11,540 nucleotides of DNA from JBBDWJ01 sp040902925 (lineage in GTDB: Bacteria > Acidobacteriota > Terriglobia > Bryobacterales > UBA6623). This document shows, piece by piece, positions 1 to 6,226 of the stretch. Where the stretch lies: positions 1 through 11,540 of the forward strand of contig JBBDWJ010000345.1 in NCBI GenBank assembly GCA_040902925.1, in the 5' to 3' direction. The notes under the pieces were generated by a model. That model was given only the letters and a program-made list of their open reading frames with translations, made no database searches and had not been told where the DNA came from. Each line of letters opens with the position of its first letter. Within the stretch, counting starts at the first letter, position 1. The position numbers were made by a program, and so were the translations under genes.

Positions 1-1
1 G

Positions 2-1504
2 CAGTCGTGGGGCGGCACGCCGCCCGCGGGCCTCTCGTTGGAAGGTTCACCTCGCATCGCCGCGGGCGGCGTGACCAACACCGCGTCAGGATTTGAGGCC
101 ATCGCGCCAGGGAGTCTGTTTACGATTCGCGGCGAGAATTTTGCGGCGGCGCCCCAGGCAGTCGCGGGCGGCGATCTTCCGTTTCAACTGGGAGACGTCA
201 GTGTCTGCATCGAGCAGCGGCCGGCGCCGCTCTACCTTGCCGCCCCCGATGAGATTCGCGCGCAACTGCCCTGGGAAACCGGCTTGGGACGCCCGCAAGC
301 GATCGTCTACCGGGGCGGCGTTGCGTCTCAGCCGGCCACGGCCGAGGTGATCACGCACGCCCCCGGCATTTTCGAGGGAGCCGTCTATCGGCCCGGGCTG
401 CCTTGCCCGGTCGACGACGCGAATGGCGTTCGCGCGGGCGAGTACCTCGAGATTTACGGAACGGGCCTGGGACCGGCGGCCGCGGCCATGGCTAGCGGGC
501 AGATTGCGGGCGCGACGATAGAGGTTCTCGCTTCGCCGCAAGCTTCGCTCGATGAGCGGGACGTCGAAGTGGTTTATTCGGGATTGTTGGCTGGAGCGGC
601 CGGAGTGTACCAGACCAACGTGCGAATCCCGTTCGACATGGCACCAGGCGTGGCGGAACTTCGGCTGCGGCAAAACGCCTTGGCGAGTAATGCCGTTGCC
701 GTTGACATTGTTGGCGAGGGCAGTACGCCGCGGCTATTGCTGGGAGCGTTCGAGCCGAATGCGATGTTGGTGCAGGCGGGTGGTCCGCCGCGGACCGCGC
801 TGGTTCGTATTGGCGGGCGCGGCGGTTTTTGCGAACTGGTGCGGTTTGTTGTGCAGGGGCTGCCGGCCGGGGTGCGGGCTTCGATTCCGGTGGGCGTTCC
901 CGGCCAAACCGTGCGCTTCGAGATTTGGGCCGAGCCCGGAGCCCCGCGCGCCGAGGATGCGCCCGTGGTACTGACGGCGCTTTCCAGCTTGGCCGATGCG
1001 CCGCGCCAAACCTTGCGTGTGACGGTGCTTCCGGCGCTCGGCGATATACGGCTTCGAGTGGTCTCGGGCGGCTGGCTGAGCGGCGCTCCGACGGCGAGTT
1101 TTGAGGTTGATGGCCGCGTGGTGTTTCAGACAAGCGGCGGTGGCCCCGGGCGCGGCTTCAACTTTCTTGTTGTCGACTCGCAAAGCGGCGTGATGGGCCC
1201 GGTTCGCGGTTTTGACACTTGGGGCAGCGAGCAGGCGGTCGAGGCGATGGAGGTTTTTCTGCGGTCCCTGCCGCCCGGGCAGGTTGTGTTGGCGGCGATC
1301 GCCGACGATGGGGCGCTGCTGCTTACCGAAGAGACGCGGCGTGTTTTGCGCGAGACGCTCGGTTCCCAGGCGATCGATGCGCTGGTTTACCAGTCTTCGT
1401 GGGCGATCATCAGCCGCGTCGGAGCTTCACGTCCGATCGCGGAAGGGTTGATGCTGGATGAGACGGTGGTTCTCGACCGCACGCTGACTTTTCCGATGCC
1501 TTGA
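2..1504 (+). CDS. Secreted TIGR03437-domain protein with C-terminal ILEI/FAM3-like domain (5' partial)
   Basis: The frame is open to the left edge. The TTG at 38 has no ribosome binding site, and the residues before it (QSWGGTPPAGLSLEG) look like the end of a repeat domain, so I treat the gene as truncated upstream. Nucleotides 60-720 match the TIGR03437 pattern of Solibacter-type acidobacteria: GGVTNTAS, APGSLFTIRGENF, LYLAAPDEIRAQLPW, YGTGLGP and YQTNVRIP. About 735-1030 resembles an extracellular Ig-like sandwich (the GLPAGVRAS stretch is typical). About 1046-1447 resembles the ILEI/FAM3 (GG-domain) fold: GRGFNFLVVD, FDTWGS, DDGALLLTEETRR, LGSQAIDAL, SWAIISRVGAS. TIGR03437 normally closes a protein; here about 260 residues follow it. 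No cysteine lies in the ILEI-like part, unlike the disulfide-bonded animal FAM3 proteins. The protein is probably exported; the function, perhaps carbohydrate or surface binding, is unknown. The TIGR03437 call is firm; the ILEI call rests on remembered motifs. Confidence 0.85.
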   Translation, partial: QSWGGTPPAGLSLEGSPRIAAGGVTNTASGFEAIAPGSLFTIRGENFAAAPQAVAGGDLPFQLGDVSVCIEQRPAPLYLAAPDEIRAQLPWETGLGRPQAIVYRGGVASQPATAEVITHAPGIFEGAVYRPGLPCPVDDANGVRAGEYLEIYGTGLGPAAAAMASGQIAGATIEVLASPQASLDERDVEVVYSGLLAGAAGVYQTNVRIPFDMAPGVAELRLRQNALASNAVAVDIVGEGSTPRLLLGAFEPNAMLVQAGGPPRTALVRIGGRGGFCELVRFVVQGLPAGVRASIPVGVPGQTVRFEIWAEPGAPRAEDAPVVLTALSSLADAPRQTLRVTVLPALGDIRLRVVSGGWLSGAPTASFEVDGRVVFQTSGGGPGRGFNFLVVDSQSGVMGPVRGFDTWGSEQAVEAMEVFLRSLPPGQVVLAAIADDGALLLTEETRRVLRETLGSQAIDALVYQSSWAIISRVGASRPIAEGLMLDETVVLDRTLTFPMP

Positions 1505-1570
1505 AGCTCGAGGGGATAGTATTTGTAATAGGTATCGTCACCATAGCCGAACATCGCGGCGTGTGATCGG

Positions 1571-1825
1571 GCGCCCCGAAAGGGGCGGCGCCATCGAATA
1601 GCCCACGGGTTTACCCGTAGGTGGCGGGTCGCCCATTTCAAGACCAGCCTTGGAGGGGCGATAGACCACGACTCCGCGGGGCTTGCTTCGGCGATTTGGC
1701 GCCGCGCGAAGCCTTTCATCTGGCGTCGGCGTGATTGGTATCGCCCTTCCAGGGCTGCGCTTGTTTTTGGGATTTTCCCACGGCTGAAGCCGTGGGCTAT
1801 TAGTTGGTTTCGCCCCTACGGGGCT
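1571..1825. repeat. Mirror-symmetric block of palindromic modules (REP/MITE-like)
   Basis: This gene-free stretch consists of short modules repeated in opposite orientation about a centre near 1699. The outer modules are hairpins GCCCC-GAAA-GGGGC (1573-1586) and GCCCC-TAC-GGGGC (1812-1824). The next pair is AATAGCCCACGG (1597-1608) and its reverse complement (1790-1801), each inside its own hairpin; CCCACGGCTGAAGCCGTGGG at 1777-1796 is a near-perfect palindrome. The inner pair is CAGCCTTGGAGGGGCGATA (1645-1663) and its degenerate reverse complement (1739-1757). At the centre GCTTCG (1685-1690) faces CGAAGC (1707-1712). CCTTGGAGG recurs at 1846-1854. Repeats of this style are common between genes in acidobacteria and planctomycetes and can be moved by REP-associated transposases; that origin is inferred. 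The block lies between two converging genes and could also end transcription from both. Confidence 0.7.
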
Positions 1826-1869
1826 CCGGATTCGCCGCATGACCACCTTGGAGGCTGCGTGACCATCTC

Positions 1870-2958
1870 TTAACGACGCGACTCTACCGCCAGGCGCCGC
1901 TCGATCCATTCGCACAAAAACAGCGCCACGATCGCCACCGCCAATCCCGCCACGGCATCGACGGCGTAGTGATAGCGGCCGTAGATCGTTGCCCAAAAAA
2001 TCCCGGTTGCCAACAGCGTGACTACCCAGCCGGCCCACTTTCGCTCGGGCACGACGCGGAACAGCGCGAATGCTCCGGCAAAGGCCGAGGAAACGTGCGC
2101 GCTCGGGAAGACGCTGGTGTGGATGCCGTGACCGCCCAGCAGCCACCAATTGAACTGCCGGAAGATCGTGTCGAAGGCCGGAAGATTCTCGCCGGGAAAT
2201 ACCGTTCGCGGCGGTTCGGACGGGAAATAGGGAAACAGCGCATAGGAGAGAACAGTTCCCAGCAGAAAACGGAACAGAAACGCGTCGGCCCTGTCACGGC
2301 AGCCCCACCAATACAGCGCAGCGAGACAGAAAGGGCCGATTGCATAAACCAGCGAGTAGCAGATCTCGAGGAGCGCGGGAAGCGCCGGGCCCAACGCCTC
2401 GATGGCGGCTTGCAGACCCCAATCACTGAGCAACAGCCGGTCCCAAACGATCCAACTGTTTTCGAGCGCGACGACATGCTGCTTGGGCGCGAACCAGCCC
2501 ATTTCCCGATAGGCCAGCGCGAGCACCGTCAGCGGGAACCAGTCGCGCGCCATCGAAACGGCCGTCGACGATGGGCGCGTGCGGCCCAAATAGGCGAGAG
2601 TGACGAAGACGCCCACCAGCATCAGGTTGAGGCCGATGGTGAAAGCGGTAACCGAGCTTGGCACGGGCAATATCGCCGACATCAGGGCTGCGTACAGAAA
2701 GTAGGCGACCATCACGGCTTCCGAGGAGCGGCCCCAGGCGGCTGGGCTTCGTTCGGTGAGCCACGCGGAGGAATCAAACCACGGTCGCCCGGTTGTTGTT
2801 GCGGCGTTTCCGGTTGGGGGCTGAACGGCGTCCATGGAAGCCCCGCCAGCTCCATGTTCGAGAGGCGGCGGGCTGCCGGGCTCGCGCGCCGCGCCGTATC
2901 CGGAACGTACTGTGCGCCGCTGCCCGGACCTTTCCTGCACGATCCCATTGTGGCTCAT
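1870..2958 (-). CDS. PAP2-superfamily membrane phosphatase/phosphotransferase
   Basis: This is an integral membrane enzyme of the type 2 phosphatidic acid phosphatase superfamily, closest to the PAP2_3 / inositol-phosphorylceramide-synthase-like branch. Several hydrophobic segments lie between residues 83 and 350. The catalytic signature is visible as FPSAH (PSAH at 285-288) followed by GRYHYAVDAVAG, with Arg328, His330 and Asp334; the two histidines and the Asp are the expected catalytic and phosphate-binding set. The Arg-Tyr-His spacing is the short form of this branch, not the classical R-x5-H. PYFPSEPPR (243-251) sits where the first motif is expected. The substrate is probably a lipid phosphate or a lipid head-group donor, but the sequence does not say which. 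The first 60 residues are Gly/Pro-rich; ATG codons at residue 42 (position 2835) or 83 (2712) are credible alternative starts, and no start has a convincing ribosome binding site. It is divergent from terC. Confidence 0.85.
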   Translation of the reverse strand: MSHNGIVQERSGQRRTVRSGYGAAREPGSPPPLEHGAGGASMDAVQPPTGNAATTTGRPWFDSSAWLTERSPAAWGRSSEAVMVAYFLYAALMSAILPVPSSVTAFTIGLNLMLVGVFVTLAYLGRTRPSSTAVSMARDWFPLTVLALAYREMGWFAPKQHVVALENSWIVWDRLLLSDWGLQAAIEALGPALPALLEICYSLVYAIGPFCLAALYWWGCRDRADAFLFRFLLGTVLSYALFPYFPSEPPRTVFPGENLPAFDTIFRQFNWWLLGGHGIHTSVFPSAHVSSAFAGAFALFRVVPERKWAGWVVTLLATGIFWATIYGRYHYAVDAVAGLAVAIVALFLCEWIERRLAVESRR

Positions 2959-3231
2959 GGCCTTCGGTAAGGCACAGCATTTGCCATTGGTTTTTCAGAG
3001 GCTTCGCGCCAGAAATTTCGTCTGTTTTATTGCGGATCGGCTACGTTATGCGCCTTGCCAACCCGTGTTGACCAAGGCTGCGACGCCATTGTAATGCCAT
3101 TGGGAAGTGGCGGTGTGTCAGCCAAAAGCGTCGCCGGAACCGGCGCCGGCGGTACACGCGCGCGGGAAACAAAGTTCACAAACGCACTGGGAACGAATAA
3201 AACCACATCACGATTGCCGCAGCCGTCCCGA

Positions 3232-3237
3232 TACAAT
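3232..3237 (+). promoter_or_regulatory. Possible -10 box of terC
   Basis: TACAAT matches five of six consensus positions and lies 54 bases before the GTG start. TTGCCG at 3214-3219 is only 12 bases upstream, too close for a normal -35 box, and nothing good sits 17 bases upstream. The call rests on the -10 alone. Confidence 0.3.
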
Positions 3238-3266
3238 GAAGCTTCTTCGGGGAAGCCTTCTTCGGG
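3238..3266 (+). repeat. Short tandem direct repeat in the terC leader
   Basis: GAAGCTTCTTCGGG (3238-3251) is followed at once by GAAGCCTTCTTCGGG (3252-3266), differing by one inserted C. The pair lies just after the putative -10 box and ten bases before the ribosome binding site. Each unit can fold on itself (GAAG with CTTC), so it may shape the 5' leader or bind a regulator; neither is shown. Confidence 0.5.
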
Positions 3267-3275
3267 CGGAACTTC

Positions 3276-3281
3276 AGGAGG
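3276..3281 (+). promoter_or_regulatory. Ribosome binding site of terC
   Basis: AGGAGG with nine bases before GTG at 3291. This strong site decides in favour of the GTG start. Confidence 0.75.
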
Positions 3282-3290
3282 ACGACTCTG

Positions 3291-4043
3291 GTGCACTGGC
3301 TTTCAGATCCCAACGCCTGGGCGGCGCTTGTCACACTGACCGTGCTCGAGATCGTTCTCGGCATCGACAACATCATCTTTATCTCGATCCTGGCGGGGCG
3401 TCTGCCGTCTCAGCAGCAGGGACGGGCTCGCTTCCTTGGGTTGACCATCGCGATGATCTCGCGCATCATCCTGTTGTTTTCGATTACCTGGGTGATGCGC
3501 CTGACCGCGCCCCTGTTCACCGTCTTGGAACAGGAGATTTCGGGCCGCGATCTCATTCTGATCATCGGTGGGCTTTTCCTGCTTGCCAAGAGCACGCACG
3601 AGATCCACGTCAAGCTCGAAGGGGAGGCAGAAAGTCACGTGGCGGGAAAGGGCGTTTCGATGGCTGGCGTGCTGGCGCAGATTTTCGTTCTCGACGTAGT
3701 GTTTTCGCTCGACTCGGTGATCACGGCGGTCGGAATGGCGGATGAGCTGGCGATCATGGTCATCGCCGTGATGCTGGCGGTCGGGGTGATGATGGTGATG
3801 GCGGGCACGATCAGCCGCTTTGTGGATAAGCACCCGACGGTGAAGATTTTGGCGCTGAGCTTCCTGCTGCTGATCGGCGTGACGCTGATCGCCGAGGGCT
3901 TCGAGCAGCACATTTCGAAGGGCTATATCTACTTCGCGATGGCGTTCTCTGTGTTCGTGGAGATGGTCAACCTGCGCGTGCAGGCCAAATCCAAGCCCGT
4001 AAAGCTGCACCGCAAGTATGCCGCGGGGAACGGAGCGCACTAA
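3291..4043 (+). CDS. TerC-family integral membrane protein
   Basis: This is a 250-residue member of the TerC family (E. coli YgdQ/YoaE and Alx relatives). Both family hallmarks are visible: LEIVLGIDNIIF at residues 19-30 and DVVFSLDSVITAVG at 135-148. The paired acidic residues Asp26 and Asp141 sit in membrane segments, and the two halves are related. About seven hydrophobic segments span the chain, with a hydrophilic loop KSTHEIHVKLEGEAESH at 100-116. Family members are linked to tellurite resistance and, better supported, to manganese export and metal loading of secreted proteins; the transported ion here is inferred. The GTG start is fixed by an AGGAGG site. No ter operon genes adjoin it, so a housekeeping metal role is more likely than tellurite resistance. 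The length is normal for the short form without CBS/CorC domains. Confidence 0.92.
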   Translation: MHWLSDPNAWAALVTLTVLEIVLGIDNIIFISILAGRLPSQQQGRARFLGLTIAMISRIILLFSITWVMRLTAPLFTVLEQEISGRDLILIIGGLFLLAKSTHEIHVKLEGEAESHVAGKGVSMAGVLAQIFVLDVVFSLDSVITAVGMADELAIMVIAVMLAVGVMMVMAGTISRFVDKHPTVKILALSFLLLIGVTLIAEGFEQHISKGYIYFAMAFSVFVEMVNLRVQAKSKPVKLHRKYAAGNGAH

Positions 4044-4052
4044 AGCGTGCTC
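4033..4052 (+). terminator. Weak stem-loop overlapping the terC stop codon
   Basis: GAGCGC pairs with GCGTGCTC through six pairs (one G-T) around the stop codon, followed by TCTCTT, not a real T run. It is a weak candidate for a terC terminator. Confidence 0.2.
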
Positions 4053-4126
4053 TCTTGCCGCGGGTGTATAGGTGGACAACCGAGACGCGGTGCTGCGGGC
4101 AGCGAATCGCGGCCGCAGGAGAGGGG

Positions 4127-4477
4127 CTAGCGCGCGAGCCGAGCCGTTACAACCGGCTGTGGTTCCGCGGCACTGGGCCCGGTAGAACTCGCTTGGCTCT
4201 CCAGCGGCGACACGATGTACGTCCGGAAGGGTTTTTCCCGCTGGCCCGCGTGACCCGGTATCGTTTGGCTGCTGAATAACGAGCGCCGTTTGGGTGTGCA
4301 GACCGCCAGCGTCAGCAAGCTCCCGTGAAGGAAGCCGTCCACCAGGACATTGAGGGCCTGGGAACCTGACGCCGGCGGCGCTGCCGAGGGTGGCTCCGGC
4401 GCGGAAAATCCTTCGAACAAACGCCGGCGGAGTTCGTCGGCCGGCGTGGGGAATCGTTTCGCGGGGACGACTCTCAT
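4127..4477 (-). CDS. Doubtful small protein with one hydrophobic segment
   Basis: An open frame of 116 codons from ATG at 4475-4477 to TAG at 4127-4129; it is also open further upstream to 4747, but that part looks non-coding. The first 75 codons favour G or C at the third position, as real genes nearby do. The product has a charged start (MRVVPAKRFPTPADELRRRLFEG), a Pro/Ala/Ser stretch (SAPEPPSAAPPASGSQ) and a possible membrane segment (ALNVLVDGFLHGSLLTLAV) followed by PKRR. This order loosely recalls the start of acidobacterial TonB-like proteins, but no C-terminal TonB domain follows and an Asp breaks the hydrophobic segment. No ribosome binding site is visible. It could be a decayed gene fragment or chance. 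Confidence 0.25.
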   Translation of the reverse strand: MRVVPAKRFPTPADELRRRLFEGFSAPEPPSAAPPASGSQALNVLVDGFLHGSLLTLAVCTPKRRSLFSSQTIPGHAGQREKPFRTYIVSPLESQASSTGPSAAEPQPVVTARLAR

Positions 4478-4783
4478 GCGGTCATCGTAACATGGCAGCA
4501 GACTCTCGCTGCTTCGAGTGGTCTTGATCCGGACCGTCGCGGATTCGCGGATATCCTTGGCGTGGGATCGCGAGCGCAGCCATCCCGTATTGCAGTAAGC
4601 TCGTATTCCGATCGCGCCCCGTCCGCTCGTTTTTTTACCGCTCCCAGTCTCCCGGCAGCGGATGGCGGTCATCCCCACGTTGGGTTTCTCACTCCCGTCA
4701 TGTAACAATTGCAGGTTCTGCCGCGCTGGACCCAGGTGTTCGCGCAAGGGTTCAATACATGCGCGTCGAACGAGGGACTTTTT
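4478..4783. other. Region upstream of the AGCS symporter
   Basis: No gene is supported here. Reading rightward, TTGGGT (4680-4685) with TAACAA (4703-4708) at 17 bases is a possible but weak promoter for the symporter. A T run (4630-4637) is not preceded by a convincing stem. Confidence 0.35.
4772..4776 (+). promoter_or_regulatory. Ribosome binding site deciding the symporter start
   Basis: GAGGG lies seven bases before GTG at 4784. An upstream TTG in frame at 4709 has no such site and adds 25 residues that do not look like the family. Confidence 0.6.
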
Positions 4784-6130
4784 GTGGATGAACTACTCAA
4801 CATTCATCGGCTGATCAATCAAGTGGTCTGGGGCCCGCCGATGATGGTGGCGCTCATCGGCGCGGGCATCATTTTGACGTTTGCCACCGGAGGTATTCAG
4901 TTTTTCCGGCTGCCGTTTGCGTTTCGCGAAGTGCTTGGCAAGCTCACGGCGAAGCGCCAGGGGGAAGGCACCGTCTCCCCTTTTCAGGCGCTGGCGACGG
5001 CGCTGGCATCGACGGTAGGCGTGGGTAACATCGCGGGGGTTTCGACCGCGATCGTCGCCGGCGGGCCGGGCGCGCTGTTCTGGCTGATGGTGTCGGGCGT
5101 GCTCGGCATGGCGACCAAGTTCGCCGAGATTGCCGTGTCGATGCACTACCGCGAGCGCGACAGCAAGGGCATCATGCGCGGCGGGCCGATGTACGTGCTC
5201 TCCAAAGGTTTTGGGATGCCGTGGCTCGGCGTGATCTTCGCGGCGCTGACAGCCTGTGCCGCCTTCGGCATCGGCAACATGGTGCAGGCGAATTCCGTGG
5301 CCGAAGCCGCCGAGACCAGCTTTGGCGTGCCAAAGGGAACCACGGGACTCATCATGGCTGCCGTTACCGCGCTGGTGGTGTTGGGCGGAATCACTCGCAT
5401 CGTCGAGGTGACGCAGGTGCTGGTCCCGTTCATGTGCCTCGTCTACCTGTCGGGCGCTCTGTTCATCGTCATCAAGTTCATGGATCAGATTCCGCACGTG
5501 ATCACGCTGGTACTGAGTTCGGCATTTGACGGGCACGCGGCGGTCGGCGGATTCGCGGGCGCCACCGTCAGCGCCGCGATTCGTTCCGGCATCGCGCGCG
5601 GGTTGTTTTCAAACGAGGCCGGGCTGGGCAGCGCGCCGCTCGTGCACTGCTCGGCCGTGACCGACCACCCGGTGCGCCAGGCGTGTTACGGGATTTTCGA
5701 AGTGTTCGTCGATACCTTGGTGGTGTGTCTGCTGACGGGATTGGTGGTGCTGGCGACCGGAGCGTGGCAATTGGGCGATACCGGAGCGGCAATGTCCGCC
5801 CGCGCGTTTGAGATCGGGTTGCCCGGTGCTTGGGGACACTTGCTAGTGAGTACGGGCCTGATCCTGTTTGCTTTTTCGACCATCGTCGGTTGGGCTTACT
5901 ACGGCGAGACTTGCGTGAACTATTTGTTCGGCCCGAAGGCGAGCCTGCCGTATCGCCTCTTGTGGATCGGTTTCGTCTACCTGGGAGCAACCGGCCATCT
6001 GCATCTCATCTGGGACCTGTCGGATACGATGAATGGCTTGATGGCGATTCCGAATCTGATCGCCGTGCTGGGATCGATGGCGCTGTTGCGGCGGCTGATT
6101 CGGGAGTTCTTCGCTCGCGAGCGGGCGTAG
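4784..6130 (+). CDS. Sodium:alanine/glycine symporter, AGCS family
   Basis: This is a 448-residue inner-membrane transporter that would import alanine or glycine together with sodium (AGCS family: AlsT, DagA, AgcS). Family marks, numbered from the GTG start, are the N-terminal LINQVVWGPP, STVGVGNIAGV near 78-86, the signature RGGPMYVLSKG from 132, and the strongly conserved FSNEAGLGSAP at 275-285, followed by late helices including FSTIVGWAYYGE. About eleven hydrophobic segments are evident and the length is normal. The GTG at 4784 is chosen because VDELLNIHRLINQVVWGPP matches the usual start of the family and a GAGGG site precedes it. It stands alone, not next to a catabolic gene, so the exact substrate cannot be read from context. 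Confidence 0.93.
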   Translation: MDELLNIHRLINQVVWGPPMMVALIGAGIILTFATGGIQFFRLPFAFREVLGKLTAKRQGEGTVSPFQALATALASTVGVGNIAGVSTAIVAGGPGALFWLMVSGVLGMATKFAEIAVSMHYRERDSKGIMRGGPMYVLSKGFGMPWLGVIFAALTACAAFGIGNMVQANSVAEAAETSFGVPKGTTGLIMAAVTALVVLGGITRIVEVTQVLVPFMCLVYLSGALFIVIKFMDQIPHVITLVLSSAFDGHAAVGGFAGATVSAAIRSGIARGLFSNEAGLGSAPLVHCSAVTDHPVRQACYGIFEVFVDTLVVCLLTGLVVLATGAWQLGDTGAAMSARAFEIGLPGAWGHLLVSTGLILFAFSTIVGWAYYGETCVNYLFGPKASLPYRLLWIGFVYLGATGHLHLIWDLSDTMNGLMAIPNLIAVLGSMALLRRLIREFFARERA

Positions 6131-6162
6131 CGCCGTTTGTTTGCGCGCGCAGGGGCGCCTTC

Positions 6163-6187
6163 GATTCGCGTTCTTGGGCCGCGAATC
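6163..6187 (+). terminator. Stem-loop after the symporter gene
   Basis: GATTCGCG (6163-6170) pairs perfectly with CGCGAATC (6180-6187) around a nine-base loop, 33 bases after the stop. No T run follows, so it is either a factor-dependent end or an RNA-stabilising hairpin. Confidence 0.4.
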
Positions 6188-6226
6188 CTAGCGTTCTTGT
6201 CCGCCAGATCTTGAAAGCGGATCGTT

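Larger units (their letters stand above)
2959..3290. other. Divergent intergenic region between the PAP2 gene and terC
   Basis: No gene is supported in these 332 bases. They should hold the promoters of both flanking genes. Visible items are a perfect hairpin GCCTT-CGGT-AAGGC (2960-2973) just upstream of the longest PAP2 start, a direct repeat GCCATTG at 3085-3091 and 3096-3102 (11-base period), and the terC signals listed separately. I searched for the conserved sequence blocks of the manganese (yybP-ykoY) riboswitch, which often precedes terC-like genes, and did not see them. Confidence 0.5.

Noticed and set aside
3100..3290. Manganese (yybP-ykoY) riboswitch upstream of terC
   Set aside because: Expected from the family, but the conserved sequence blocks are not present.
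3303..4079. 258-codon minus-strand frame rich in His and Arg, opposite terC
   Set aside because: It mirrors the hydrophobic codons of terC; the His-rich look comes from antisense ATG and GTG codons, not from a metal-binding protein.
4709..4783. TTG start giving a 25-residue longer symporter
   Set aside because: No ribosome binding site, and the extra residues do not resemble the family; GTG at 4784 has both.
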